The notes under the pieces are model-generated. The model was not told where the DNA came from and did not search any database. It saw nothing but the letters and a program-made list of their open reading frames with translations. Source: Candidatus Gastranaerophilales bacterium (GTDB taxonomy: Bacteria > Cyanobacteriota > Vampirovibrionia > Gastranaerophilales > Gastranaerophilaceae). From it: a stretch of 46,241 nucleotides of DNA. The stretch spans positions 1 through 46,241 of the forward strand of contig CALUUV010000005.1 in the NCBI GenBank assembly GCA_944324055.1, in the 5' to 3' direction. Below are positions 25,101-32,776 of the stretch, in pieces (position 1 is the stretch's first letter; each line of letters opens with the position of its first letter). The translations under genes were made by a program, and so were the position numbers.

Positions 25101-28100
25101 TGCACGTTGCATCGCAAGAGTTGAAGCAGCAGGCAGAGAAATCACAAGCGATACAGTTCAATCATTAGTACAACAATTTGCTATGGAAGGTGAAATTGAT
25201 GTAACTGATCCTAATTTCATTCGTGCAATGCTAATGTCTGCTGGATTTAATACTGTTGGACATTTAAAATCAGGTTTACGTTCAAATTCAAAAGTTAACA
25301 GCCAGCCTGACGTAGATGGAAATGCTCCAAAAACACCTAAAACTGGAGAATACAGAGCAGAACTTACCCCTGTTGCAAAACCTGAACAAGCTGCTACAAA
25401 AGAATTCAAAAATAGTATGAAACAACTACAAGAATCAATTAAGAGTGGAAATGGTAATACTATTGGAGAACTTATTAATACAAACCCAATATTCTCATTA
25501 TACAAAAATCAACTTGAAGGACTTGAAGATTTCCGTATAGTAGATTTACAGTCAAGCCCAAGTAATTTAGGTCGTCATATTGGAGATAAAAAAGAAATTG
25601 CTCTCAATATGAAAGCCTTATCAAAGAATGATGAAGCTTTTGTAAATACACTTATACATGAAGCAGAACACGCAAAACAATACAAACAATATATTAATGC
25701 AAAACAAAACCCACAACTTCCTGAAAATGCAGAATATATCAAACAATATGAAGCGATGGAAAAAGCAAATAATGCAAGAGCTCGCTACTATACAAAACAT
25801 AAAAAAGTTATAGATAATTTCATAGAAAACGGCAAAACAAAAAATCTTTATGAACAAAGAATTGTGAATGAATATAAAAAATTGTATAATAAATATAAAG
25901 ATTGCCAATTAGAAAAGAATGCAAGAGTAAAAGGTGATTCAGAACAAACTGCATATAAAAATAAAAAAGAGGAGATATTAAATGGAGAAAGATCAAACAA
26001 CAGAACTGAACGAGTTTCTGAAGGAGATAAAACAGGACATCAAGACAGGCCTGTGGGATCAGATGCACGGGACAAATCTGTTGAACAAGGAGAACAACGA
26101 GCAGACGGAACAAAAGAAACAAAAGTAGAACAAGAAAATGTTAAGCCAAATGCTGAAAATAATACAAGTAATGATTCTCCTATTTATACCGTACCAAAAG
26201 GAGGAAAAGAAGTTGCTAGTGATATAGGCAATGGTATTACTGAAATTAATGTTTTTGATAAAAATGGTAAAATTGTAAAAACAGTACATAAAAATAAAAA
26301 TAATAAAGTAACTGAAGTCATAGACTTAGATAAAAATGGTAATCCTGTTAAAACAACCAAATTCGATAGCAAAGAAAGAATTAAATCGACAGTAGAACAA
26401 ACTGCTAACGGTAGAATTGAAACATCATATAATAAAGGTGAACCAGAAAAACGTAAGGTAATTGATACAACAAACAAAACTGTTACCACTGAAATTAAAA
26501 CAGATAAAGGCTGGGAGACTAAAAAAGCTCTTAAAGCTAGAATTTCAGATGGAATAACTAAAATAAGAGATATAGCAGACTACCATAAAATAACAAAATT
26601 AATTAAAAAATTACCAAATAAAGCTGAACGTAGAGAATTATACCAAAAAGCAAAAGATGCAGTAACTAATCTATTCAAAAATGGAAATACTCGTATCAAA
26701 TCATTAGTTAAAAAGACAGAAATTGGTCCAAATGGTGAGCAAATAATTCATACAAGTCGCATTCATCCGAAAGAAAGAACTGTTATTAAAACTAGTAACG
26801 GCGAAAAGACAATTGAAAAATTTGATAAAAAAGGTAGATTAATATCTAGAGAACAAGTAGGAAAATCTTTTGAAGAAATTGAATACAAGACAAAGAACAA
26901 AGCAGTAAAAACAATTAAAGATTCAGAAGGAAAAACTACTGGTACAGAAAATTATGTATATAATAAAGAACTAGGAACTTTCGTAAATACAAAACCAGCT
27001 AAAGAATCAACTGCAAAAGAAGCAGTATTCAAAGATATGGATGGAAATATTGTAATTAAACGTAAAGGAACTAAAGATAATTATGAATATTATAAGAAAA
27101 ATGGTAATAACTTTGATAAGTTAGATAACAATCCATTTGAATTAAAAAGAACAACCCAAAGAAAAGGTAATAAAGAAACAGTACGTGATGAAAACGGTCA
27201 AATAGTAGAAAAAAGATATTATGATGATGAAAATAATGTAAAATCAACATCATTCTACGAAAATGGCAAATTAGTACGCAAAACATACAAAGAAGACGGC
27301 AAAGACATCACAGAATTCTATAATCCAAAATTGTCAAAATCAAATCCAGAAAAAATGGAAATCCGACATCAAGTATCAGGCGAAAGTAGATTAAGCGAAA
27401 CTAGATACATGGATACTAAAACTGGTCGCGCAAAAACTATTGATACAATGTACAATGATGGAAAAACAATTCATACAAGAAAAGAAATCTTTGGCAAGAA
27501 AGAATACGTAGAAATTGAATACACAAGAGAAGGCAAGCCAAGCAAACTCTATACATTCAAAAATAACAAAAAACAAGTAACATACGAATATAATGCAAAA
27601 ACAAAACAATTTGAAGCATTAGATGAAAATAAAAACATAATAGGAACAGCTAAATATGATAAAGATAACCATACATTCAAAGAATTTGATAAAGATGGCA
27701 AAGAAATTAAGGCATTAAAACAAACAGATAATGCAGAAATGAAACAAGCAAGACGTAAAAAAATAGCAGAAGGCGCAGCAGCAACTGTTGTTATTGGTGG
27801 CGTAACTGCAGCAGGTATGTATTATATGAATACAAATAACGAACAAGAAGCTAGCATACCTGAAGTAGATACAACAATAGAACCCAAAGAGGTGAAAGAA
27901 GAAAAACCTGAGGATAAAAAAGAAGAAGAAAAACCTGAAGTTAAAAAAGGAGAAGAAAAACCAGAAGTTAAAGATGAAGAAAGCGATGATGATAAAACTA
28001 AAAAAGAAACAATAAATCTAAATATCGCAGCACCACCAACTCCAATAGACTTAATAAAAGCACAAACACCTCCTGAATTAGATATCAAACCATTAAAGAT

Positions 28101-28533
28101 AGATCCAGTAAAAATAAATCCAATAAATGTTGAACCTAATACAACACCAGAAGAAAAGCCAACAATCAAAAATCCAATTAATGGCAGAGATGAAGAAACA
28201 GGAGAAAAACGAGAAATCCAATCACATGAAAGAATGACAATTACACAACATATTGAACAAGCCAAGAACGAAGAAGATATCAAATTAATCCAAGAAGAAA
28301 TGCGTTCATTCAAAAAATTCGAAGGAAGACGTAATCTACGTAGAGCCCTAAGAGCAAAACGAAAACTTCTTAAAAAACCAGAATCAGAACGCAGAGAAAA
28401 CAGATACGAAAAGAGAATGGAGAAAATTGAGAACTCTAAAGTTTATCAACAAGACTTAATCAAAACACAATATGATTATACAGAACCACCAAAAGATGAA
28501 TTAGACTTAGGAGATGATACATTCTTAGCATAA
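22144..28533 (+). CDS. Giant multidomain protein: annexin-like repeats, HEXXH zincin motif, NGK-type repeats
   Basis: This 2129-aa protein has no signal peptide. Order seen: two aromatic repeats (11-39 and 63-91, pattern SxxGxYxxIxNGxRxYxxxxGxxIxExxF). Annexin-like repeats at about 129-465, with GMGTD (230-234), GAGTD (325-329) and GIGTN (385-389) loops, degenerate outer copies, and a DE-loop-like stretch ETLEQYLDDEMWDGE (278-292). A long helical region. A Gly/Ala hydrophobic hairpin (about 879-920). HEAEH (1172-1176) with E1257 (QLEKNA) as possible third zinc ligand. A polar linker (about 1280-1345). Short NGK/DGK beta repeats (about 1360-1860). A membrane segment (about 1876-1896). A Glu/Lys/Pro stretch, and a basic coiled C-terminus. 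GAGGTG precedes the ATG. It is monocistronic between terminators. It could be a secreted or surface effector, but none of this is proven. Confidence 0.9.
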   Translation: MAEQSFKLKNSQTGNYWQIKNGKRVYFNKDGKQIDEAIFLKSENAKINKDGKIQSNKIYIKGSTSGRYYTIENGVRHYYAANGVEIKESYFFEKEGIKKNAKNQLVKVTTNNNIQKKSAQNIAKNLKKATDGRNDNDAIKAEMAKVDNAEELQELEKQLAAAGYKADDMYSSVEKFLYKELSDSSTFDNSFDYLEELVQKWIQNGTLKGDAAIKAQARLAARIIRDGGDGMGTDCDEIKRGIHLIKNPKTTGNIAQDEANAKKVYQEVEKIIKNAHGETLEQYLDDEMWDGEVKYLRGIMAQNSAVQGQTKQQAITDLVIEAVNGAGTDVDALKEALKGIKSPEDRKAVNNMLQKYCKEKGINAQIKGQHALQAIMYDELDGFAGIGTNHEEIRKFNEMLISQGAYTKDEANTIRAEQAALQILEGDIDNIKDAVKNIKDKDVLKAVNTLLTTKGYQNLDDFLAKKGKTQEEKDITNGILASKKLLSDEKAAEVATRLLQNKDYDTRAIGVQAIRSTKVAQEVDKQLKANGSSLAKVMKQFNEEKEEYKTKAAIWDGLAYVIGEAEYISDQYRENTDMSDTLYLASEKTQEIPEDKKAAYNIAINKMEADLNSLKEQYQDALDNQGIVSGAVNYLESRFNIGTTRDDIEARIEHDEETVRLLKLAAEGKLTKLVDGKEVPVSFEEIFKERQSEFVTANAASISGAKNAINGKETTEFNADKVKNVADQGNKIAAMNIAKDYIADSWNELNNGIKTKDNNDLSAGIMSTLDKLSKMTGKECNLNNFGLKYENGNIVDASGNAASTEQLLNIANQLKTSLSEVSKALFNKDIPTNTNDISEFLEDGYEDQLEAFKEEYRAAFGQTATDEMIENYLTTVNTGTMVVNIGVAIGATILTAGYGSLAIFAAVGGTSAALNTLEHSTDANGLTNTELTTDLEQAAWDGALGAIGVKVGQYAESFATSAKVLGNRTKWVSKVTGLSEKNAEKVARCIARVEAAGREITSDTVQSLVQQFAMEGEIDVTDPNFIRAMLMSAGFNTVGHLKSGLRSNSKVNSQPDVDGNAPKTPKTGEYRAELTPVAKPEQAATKEFKNSMKQLQESIKSGNGNTIGELINTNPIFSLYKNQLEGLEDFRIVDLQSSPSNLGRHIGDKKEIALNMKALSKNDEAFVNTLIHEAEHAKQYKQYINAKQNPQLPENAEYIKQYEAMEKANNARARYYTKHKKVIDNFIENGKTKNLYEQRIVNEYKKLYNKYKDCQLEKNARVKGDSEQTAYKNKKEEILNGERSNNRTERVSEGDKTGHQDRPVGSDARDKSVEQGEQRADGTKETKVEQENVKPNAENNTSNDSPIYTVPKGGKEVASDIGNGITEINVFDKNGKIVKTVHKNKNNKVTEVIDLDKNGNPVKTTKFDSKERIKSTVEQTANGRIETSYNKGEPEKRKVIDTTNKTVTTEIKTDKGWETKKALKARISDGITKIRDIADYHKITKLIKKLPNKAERRELYQKAKDAVTNLFKNGNTRIKSLVKKTEIGPNGEQIIHTSRIHPKERTVIKTSNGEKTIEKFDKKGRLISREQVGKSFEEIEYKTKNKAVKTIKDSEGKTTGTENYVYNKELGTFVNTKPAKESTAKEAVFKDMDGNIVIKRKGTKDNYEYYKKNGNNFDKLDNNPFELKRTTQRKGNKETVRDENGQIVEKRYYDDENNVKSTSFYENGKLVRKTYKEDGKDITEFYNPKLSKSNPEKMEIRHQVSGESRLSETRYMDTKTGRAKTIDTMYNDGKTIHTRKEIFGKKEYVEIEYTREGKPSKLYTFKNNKKQVTYEYNAKTKQFEALDENKNIIGTAKYDKDNHTFKEFDKDGKEIKALKQTDNAEMKQARRKKIAEGAAATVVIGGVTAAGMYYMNTNNEQEASIPEVDTTIEPKEVKEEKPEDKKEEEKPEVKKGEEKPEVKDEESDDDKTKKETINLNIAAPPTPIDLIKAQTPPELDIKPLKIDPVKINPINVEPNTTPEEKPTIKNPINGRDEETGEKREIQSHERMTITQHIEQAKNEEDIKLIQEEMRSFKKFEGRRNLRRALRAKRKLLKKPESERRENRYEKRMEKIENSKVYQQDLIKTQYDYTEPPKDELDLGDDTFLA

Positions 28534-28548
28534 GATAAATGATAAAAT

Positions 28549-28581
28549 AAAAGGGACTGGAAAATAAAACCAGTCCTTTTT
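28549..28581 (+). terminator. Terminator of the giant gene
   Basis: GGACTGG (28554-28560) pairs with CCAGTCC (28570-28576), extended by a G-T wobble and four A-T pairs, with a 9-nt A-rich loop and five T at the 3' side. It sits about 15 nt after the stop codon. Confidence 0.9.
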
Positions 28582-28598
28582 AATTAAACCAAAATAAA

Positions 28599-28619
28599 AG
28601 GCTGATAAAATATCAGCCT
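28599..28619 (-). terminator. Terminator of the ribbon-helix-helix gene (opposite strand)
   Basis: AGGCTGATA (28599-28607) pairs perfectly with TATCAGCCT (28611-28619) around a 3-nt loop. On the minus strand it is followed by TTTATTTT, so it serves the convergent gene that stops at 28678. Together with the preceding hairpin it insulates the two transcripts. Between it and the gene lie short repeats of CATTTACTTA. Confidence 0.75.
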
Positions 28620-28677
28620 ATTTAATATACATTTACTTACATTTACTTAAACTTACCTAATTCCCATCAATTAGTAA

Positions 28678-28866
28678 TTAATCGAGTAAAGCATCAAGCA
28701 ACTCAGCATTTCTTTGAGCATAAGCTGATGTTCTTACACGATTTCTATGAATATATGTTCTCAATGCTTCACGAATTAATTCAGAACGTGAACGATTTTC
28801 ATTTTCTGCTACGTTATCGATTTCGTCTAAAAATCTTTCTGGCATTGATATTAAAACTCTTGACAT
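28678..28866 (-). CDS. Ribbon-helix-helix (CopG-type) DNA-binding protein
   Basis: The start at 28866 gives a 62-aa protein MSRVLISMPERFLDEIDNVA; AAGGGAA lies 8 nt upstream, so the long upstream extension is rejected. The N-terminal beta strand (RVLISMP) and two helices (FLDEIDNVAENEN, then SRSELIREALRTYI) are those of the CopG/Arc ribbon-helix-helix fold, which binds DNA as a dimer. Such proteins are often antitoxins or small repressors, but no toxin-like gene lies beside it. The gene has its own terminator and an inverted repeat upstream that could be its operator. Confidence 0.85.
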   Translation of the reverse strand: MSRVLISMPERFLDEIDNVAENENRSRSELIREALRTYIHRNRVRTSAYAQRNAELLDALLD

Positions 28867-28885
28867 AATTAAATTCCCTTTATTT

Positions 28886-28930
28886 TTTGTATAAGATATT
28901 ACTCTTAGTTCCCGCTTACATATATACAAA
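28886..28930 (-). promoter_or_regulatory. Inverted repeat upstream of the ribbon-helix-helix gene
   Basis: TTTGTATA (28886-28893) and TATACAAA (28923-28930) are perfect 8-bp inverted arms separated by 29 bp, so their centres are 37 bp apart. They lie within 65 bp of the regulator's start codon. Spacing near three to four helical turns would suit two regulator dimers, but no clear -10/-35 pair was assigned. This is a candidate autoregulatory operator only. Confidence 0.35.
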
Positions 28931-29048
28931 GTATTTAAAATAAAAAAAGTTGCTAATTTTAAATATCCCAAGTTACAAATGTTAACAAATAACAAAAAAT
29001 CCTTGTTTGTAGTACGATATAGGAAGTTAATTCATTCGGGAGGGAATA

Positions 29049-29876
29049 ATGTTTAGTACAGAAATACATTATGAAGTAGTTTCGTTCTCTGTTGGAGATA
29101 CAAAAGCTGGAACTAAAATGGGAAAACTTCAGCTAAAAGATCCAGCAACAGAGGCTGTACTTAACTGCGTACTTTGGGAAGAAGCCCTTAACAGAATGGA
29201 TTTAAAACTATTCAGAATCGGAAACATAGTAAGAATAGTTACTGCATCATTTAATGAACGATTCAATAACTGCTTAATCACTTCGCTTGAGCTAATCAAA
29301 GAAGCAAAAATGGGATTATCAGAAGAAGAAAGAGAAACAACTTATAACGAAATTATCTCTTATATTAATTCAATAACAGATGTCGAATTAAAAAACTTTA
29401 TATTAAACTTCTTCGAAGAGCATTCAGAGAAAATAAAAGTTTCTCCAGCAGCAAAAACTATGCACCACAACTACATCGGTGGGTTATTAGTGCATACTCT
29501 TGAATGTATAAAGATTGCAGAAGCTAATATGCAAATATTATTCCAAGATATCAATAGAGATGAAGCAATTGCAGCTTGTATTCTTCACGATATCGGAAAG
29601 ATTTTTGAATACACAATTGATACTGAAAATGGAATGATTGATTATGATGACAAGTTCCAAAAAGAATGGATTACCCATTCTCAATATGGATATTCAATGT
29701 GTATGCTAAATGGATTTAAACGTGTAGCAAAAATGATTGCAGCACACCACGGAAGAATCGATTGGGGTGCAATCATTGATTTGAATGAAAAAGATTTAGA
29801 ATCATACGTTTATTTCATTCATCACGTTGATGATTTATCAGCGAAATACGGTAAAACTAGCGTTACAATGTTATAG
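29049..29876 (+). CDS. YhaM-like OB-fold/HD-domain protein (probable 3'-5' exoribonuclease)
   Basis: YhaM-type enzymes trim RNA or single-stranded DNA from the 3' end, using a metal-dependent HD domain behind an N-terminal OB fold. The 275-aa protein has an OB-like region (about 1-85; TKMGKLQLKDPATEAVLNCVLW) and an HD domain with H149 (LLVHTLE), H180-D181 (LHDIGK), H210, H233-H234 (AAHHGRID) and D261 (HHVDDLSAKYG). It is somewhat shorter than the 310-aa Firmicutes form. GGGAGGGAA precedes the ATG. It is 14 nt upstream of thrB and probably cotranscribed with it. Confidence 0.85.
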   Translation: MFSTEIHYEVVSFSVGDTKAGTKMGKLQLKDPATEAVLNCVLWEEALNRMDLKLFRIGNIVRIVTASFNERFNNCLITSLELIKEAKMGLSEEERETTYNEIISYINSITDVELKNFILNFFEEHSEKIKVSPAAKTMHHNYIGGLLVHTLECIKIAEANMQILFQDINRDEAIAACILHDIGKIFEYTIDTENGMIDYDDKFQKEWITHSQYGYSMCMLNGFKRVAKMIAAHHGRIDWGAIIDLNEKDLESYVYFIHHVDDLSAKYGKTSVTML

Positions 29877-29890
29877 TAAGAAAGGAAAGT

Positions 29891-30829
29891 ATGAAAGTTA
29901 GTGTTAAAGTTCCGGCGACATCAGCAAATTTAGGTCCGGGGTTCGATTGTTTAGGTCTTGCATTACCTATATATAATACGGTTACTATTGATGAAACAGT
30001 GTTACCAGGAACTGGAGTTGAAATAAACATACTTTCTCAAGATGAAAATTTTGATGATTTAATCATTGACCATATTCCAAGAGATGAAAATAGTGTTGTA
30101 TATAAAGCAGTAGAACTATTATACAATTCAATTGGTCAAACACCTTCAGAATTAAAGATTAACATTCAAACCTCTATTCCAGTAACAAGAGGTTTAGGAA
30201 GTTCAGCAGCAGTAATTGTAGGTGCATTAGTTGCAGCAAACCACCTTTTAGGGAACCCAGCTGATGAATCTGCGCTATTATCAATTGCAACAGAAATTGA
30301 AGGTCACCCAGACAATGTTACACCTGCAATTGTTGGAGGTTTAGTTTTATCTTCTCAAGAAGATGATGGAAGTATTCTTTATAGAAAAATAGAATGGCCT
30401 GATGAATGGGCAATTACTGTTTGTATTCCTGATATTGAATTAGCAACAGAAATTTCCCGCTCAGTATTACCAGAAAATGTACCTATGCAAGATGCTGTAT
30501 TCAATGCAAAAAGAATGGGTATGTTTATGTTAGCAATCAACAATATAGATGCAGAATTAATGAAATCTGCACTTACAGATAAATTACATCAACCATATAG
30601 AGCAAAACTTGTTCCTTGGATGAACGATATCAATGATGCAATTAAACACGATGAAGATATCTTCGGTTGTGTATTAAGTGGTGCAGGCTCAGCGGTTTTA
30701 GTTATTTCTAAACAATCAGCAGCTGACAGAGCTAGAGCTAAAATAGCTGAAGTTATGGAAAACTTAAGTGTTAAAGCAGAAATTAAGACTCTTAAAGTTG
30801 AAAACCAAGGTGCAACAATTATTTCATAG
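29891..30829 (+). CDS. thrB: Homoserine kinase
   Basis: ThrB phosphorylates homoserine in threonine synthesis. This 312-aa GHMP-family kinase opens VKVPATSANLGPGFDCLGLAL (5-25) and has the ATP-binding PVTRGLGSSAAV (97-108), the EGHPDN motif near 137-142 and the C-terminal GCVLSGAGSAVL loop. The motifs are specific for homoserine kinase within the superfamily. AAAGGAAAG lies before the ATG. The thrA/hom and thrC genes are not in the window. Its end overlaps the convergent regulator gene by 6 bp. Confidence 0.96.
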   Translation: MKVSVKVPATSANLGPGFDCLGLALPIYNTVTIDETVLPGTGVEINILSQDENFDDLIIDHIPRDENSVVYKAVELLYNSIGQTPSELKINIQTSIPVTRGLGSSAAVIVGALVAANHLLGNPADESALLSIATEIEGHPDNVTPAIVGGLVLSSQEDDGSILYRKIEWPDEWAITVCIPDIELATEISRSVLPENVPMQDAVFNAKRMGMFMLAINNIDAELMKSALTDKLHQPYRAKLVPWMNDINDAIKHDEDIFGCVLSGAGSAVLVISKQSAADRARAKIAEVMENLSVKAEIKTLKVENQGATIIS

Positions 30830-31438
30830 TGTTAAATCTAAGTATTCTTCAGGTAAAATATTAAACTTTTTTATTAGATATTTTGCAATAACACTACGTT
30901 TTAAAAATGCGCGGGGGATACCCTTCCTCAGATGATTAACTGCCGCATCCCTATTCCAAGTAGTATAATCTGACGTTAGTTGCATATCTTTATACTCTTG
31001 TAATAGTTCTTTGGTTTCATCAACACTTGGATTATTCATAATTGGAACTGACACTTTTTTATCAAAAGTTTTTTTATTAAAACCTTGTTCTTTTATATGT
31101 TCTTTATCTGTTATATGTGGAGGTTGCAATTTGTGACATTCATTGTTTAATTTTTTGTCTTTTAATGTGAGATTATCTAACATAAATTCATAATAGTTAT
31201 GGCTTCCTCTTTTACTTTTGATAATATTAGATTTTTTAAGATCCTCAATTGCTCTAACAACTGAATAACGTGAAACTCCTATACATTTAGCTATTGTAGT
31301 TTGTTTAGGAAATACAAATTTTTTCTGTGGGTTATAGCATTTAGATAAATACAACAATACTAATTTTGATACTGGGGAAATATCAAAATTAAATAAATTT
31401 GATAAAATATAATTTGTTAATTGATAAGAGGTAATCAT
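30824..31438 (-). CDS. Winged-helix (HTH_36-like) DNA-binding protein
   Basis: The 204-aa protein starts MITSYQLTNYILSNLFNF. ATG 31438 is preferred over one five codons upstream, because a TATAAT box covers that upstream stretch and ends exactly 6 nt before 31438. Residues about 18-75 form a winged helix-turn-helix of the kind found in replication-initiator and phage-type regulators (SPVSKLVLLYLS, then PKQTTIAKCIGVSRYSVVRAIEDLKKS). The middle (about 88-135) is polar; the C-terminal part (about 140-204) is helical and unrecognised. A palindrome over its promoter suggests autoregulation. Target genes cannot be read from sequence. Confidence 0.82.
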   Translation of the reverse strand: MITSYQLTNYILSNLFNFDISPVSKLVLLYLSKCYNPQKKFVFPKQTTIAKCIGVSRYSVVRAIEDLKKSNIIKSKRGSHNYYEFMLDNLTLKDKKLNNECHKLQPPHITDKEHIKEQGFNKKTFDKKVSVPIMNNPSVDETKELLQEYKDMQLTSDYTTWNRDAAVNHLRKGIPRAFLKRSVIAKYLIKKFNILPEEYLDLTL

Positions 31439-31444
31439 ACGCAA

Positions 31445-31481
31445 ATTATACATAATATAGAGTAATCGTGTACAATATTAC
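31445..31481 (-). promoter_or_regulatory. Leaderless promoter and palindromic operator of the winged-helix gene
   Basis: On the minus strand TTGTAC (31470-31475) and TATAAT (31445-31450) are 19 nt apart, and the -10 ends 6 nt before the ATG. A 20-bp imperfect palindrome with GTAAT/ATTAC arms around a TGTACA core (31462-31481) covers the -35 box, where a bound regulator would block RNA polymerase. No ribosome-binding site is present. Confidence 0.55.
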
Positions 31482-31515
31482 ATACAACTTAATATCTTAA
31501 TTAAATTAATTAGTT

Positions 31516-32331
31516 TTATCTTGATAAAATATCAACAATAGCAAGTGGAATATATTTCAATAAATCACTAGCCAAAACAGAATACTCAGTTAGCATACTT
31601 GATGCGATTTCACCAGTTCTACCGTGCAAATATACACCTAACTTAGCTGCTTCAAAGTTTGGCATACCTTGAGCAGAAAGACCAGAGATAATACCTGTTA
31701 ATACATCACCAGAACCAGCTTTTGCCAATGCTGAATTCCCTGTATCGTTGATATAAATTTCCATATCTTTAGAACAAACAACTGTACTATGTAGTTTTAA
31801 AACAGTTGTACAATTATATTTTTTAGAAAGCTTTTTAGCGTAATCAACTGGTTTTTCAAGAATTTTTTCTACATCAACTTTTAATAATCTTGATGCTTCC
31901 ATAGGATGTGGCGTAATAATTAAATTTGCAGGAAGCTTAGTAGGTTTCTTCTTAGCCATTAAATTAAGGCCGTCAGCATCAATAATTACAGTCTTATCAG
32001 TACCAGCCAAAGTTGAAATTATTGACTTAAATAGAATTGATGTTCCTGTTTCAACTGATAATCCACAACCGATTGATACAACATTAAATTTTTCAATCGC
32101 CTCTTTTACATTTGCAATTGGGACATATACAATATCAGGAGATAAATTAGCAACAATATTCATTGATTTTGGAGAACCTGATAATGCAACATAACCGCAA
32201 CCAACTTTTAATGCAGAAATCGATGACAAATAAGCCGCCCCTGAATAATTTTCAGAACCTGCAATATTTAAAACTTTTCCAAATGTCCCTTTATTAGAAA
32301 ACTCAGGACGCTCAGGCATCTTAAAGTCCAT
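31516..32331 (-). CDS. nnrD: ADP-dependent NAD(P)H-hydrate dehydratase
   Basis: NnrD repairs hydrated NADH and NADPH. The 271-aa protein is a ribokinase-fold member with GTFGKVLNIAGSENYSGAAYLS (15-36), the LIITPHPMEASRLL segment (about 136-149) and the AKAGSGDVLTGIISGL catalytic loop (about 205-220). It is a stand-alone C-terminal domain; the epimerase half (NnrE, YjeF N-terminal domain) that is fused in many bacteria is absent here and not next to it. It overlaps trmL by 11 bp and ends the four-gene minus-strand operon. Confidence 0.93.
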   Translation of the reverse strand: MDFKMPERPEFSNKGTFGKVLNIAGSENYSGAAYLSSISALKVGCGYVALSGSPKSMNIVANLSPDIVYVPIANVKEAIEKFNVVSIGCGLSVETGTSILFKSIISTLAGTDKTVIIDADGLNLMAKKKPTKLPANLIITPHPMEASRLLKVDVEKILEKPVDYAKKLSKKYNCTTVLKLHSTVVCSKDMEIYINDTGNSALAKAGSGDVLTGIISGLSAQGMPNFEAAKLGVYLHGRTGEIASSMLTEYSVLASDLLKYIPLAIVDILSR

Positions 32332-32776
32332 TTTGTCTTATAACCTCATAAGCTGTTATCGCAACTGAATTTGAAAGATTTAAACTTCTTTGACCTTCTC
32401 TCATTGGGATTGTAACTGCATTTTTATCAGTAACATACTTTTCAGGTAACCCTCTTGTCTCAGGTCCAAACACGATAAAATCGCCATCTTGGTACTTTAT
32501 ATCTGTATATAATCTATCTGTTTTTGTTGTTAAGTAATAAAAATTTGCATCCGGGAACTCAGCAAAAAGTTCGTCCATAGTATCAACTTTGTGTAAATCA
32601 ACACTATCCCAATAATCTAATCCGGCACGTTTCGTATATTTACTACTCAATGAGAATCCCAATTTACCAACAAGATAAAGGCTTGCACCACAACAAGCAC
32701 ACAATCTTGCAATATTCCCTGTATTTTGAGGGATTTCTGGTTCATATAAAACTATGTTTAATTTATTTTGTTTCAT
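32321..32776 (-). CDS. trmL: tRNA (cytidine/uridine(34)-2'-O)-methyltransferase
   Basis: TrmL methylates the ribose of the wobble base in leucine tRNAs. ATG 32776 gives MKQNKLNIVLYEPEIPQNTGNIARLC (151 aa), the usual family start; an in-frame TTG at 32797 would add seven residues. SPOUT-knot motifs are NTGNIARLCA (18-27), IVFGPETRGLP (about 91-101) and MREGQRSLNLSNSVAI (about 115-130). The start lies inside the end of the upstream phosphatidyltransferase gene (14-bp overlap), and the stop overlaps nnrD, so translation is probably coupled. Confidence 0.93.
   Translation of the reverse strand: MKQNKLNIVLYEPEIPQNTGNIARLCACCGASLYLVGKLGFSLSSKYTKRAGLDYWDSVDLHKVDTMDELFAEFPDANFYYLTTKTDRLYTDIKYQDGDFIVFGPETRGLPEKYVTDKNAVTIPMREGQRSLNLSNSVAITAYEVIRQNGL

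Noticed and set aside
25950..26140. Possible frameshift or gene boundary within the giant gene
   Set aside because: The main frame stays open with host-typical codons through the linker, and the repeats continue in the same frame afterwards. The nested frame is kept only as a finding.
22511..28313. Many minus-strand open frames of 60-163 codons under the giant gene
   Set aside because: They are Leu/Phe/Ser-rich mirror frames of an A-rich coding strand, without ribosome sites or recognisable motifs.
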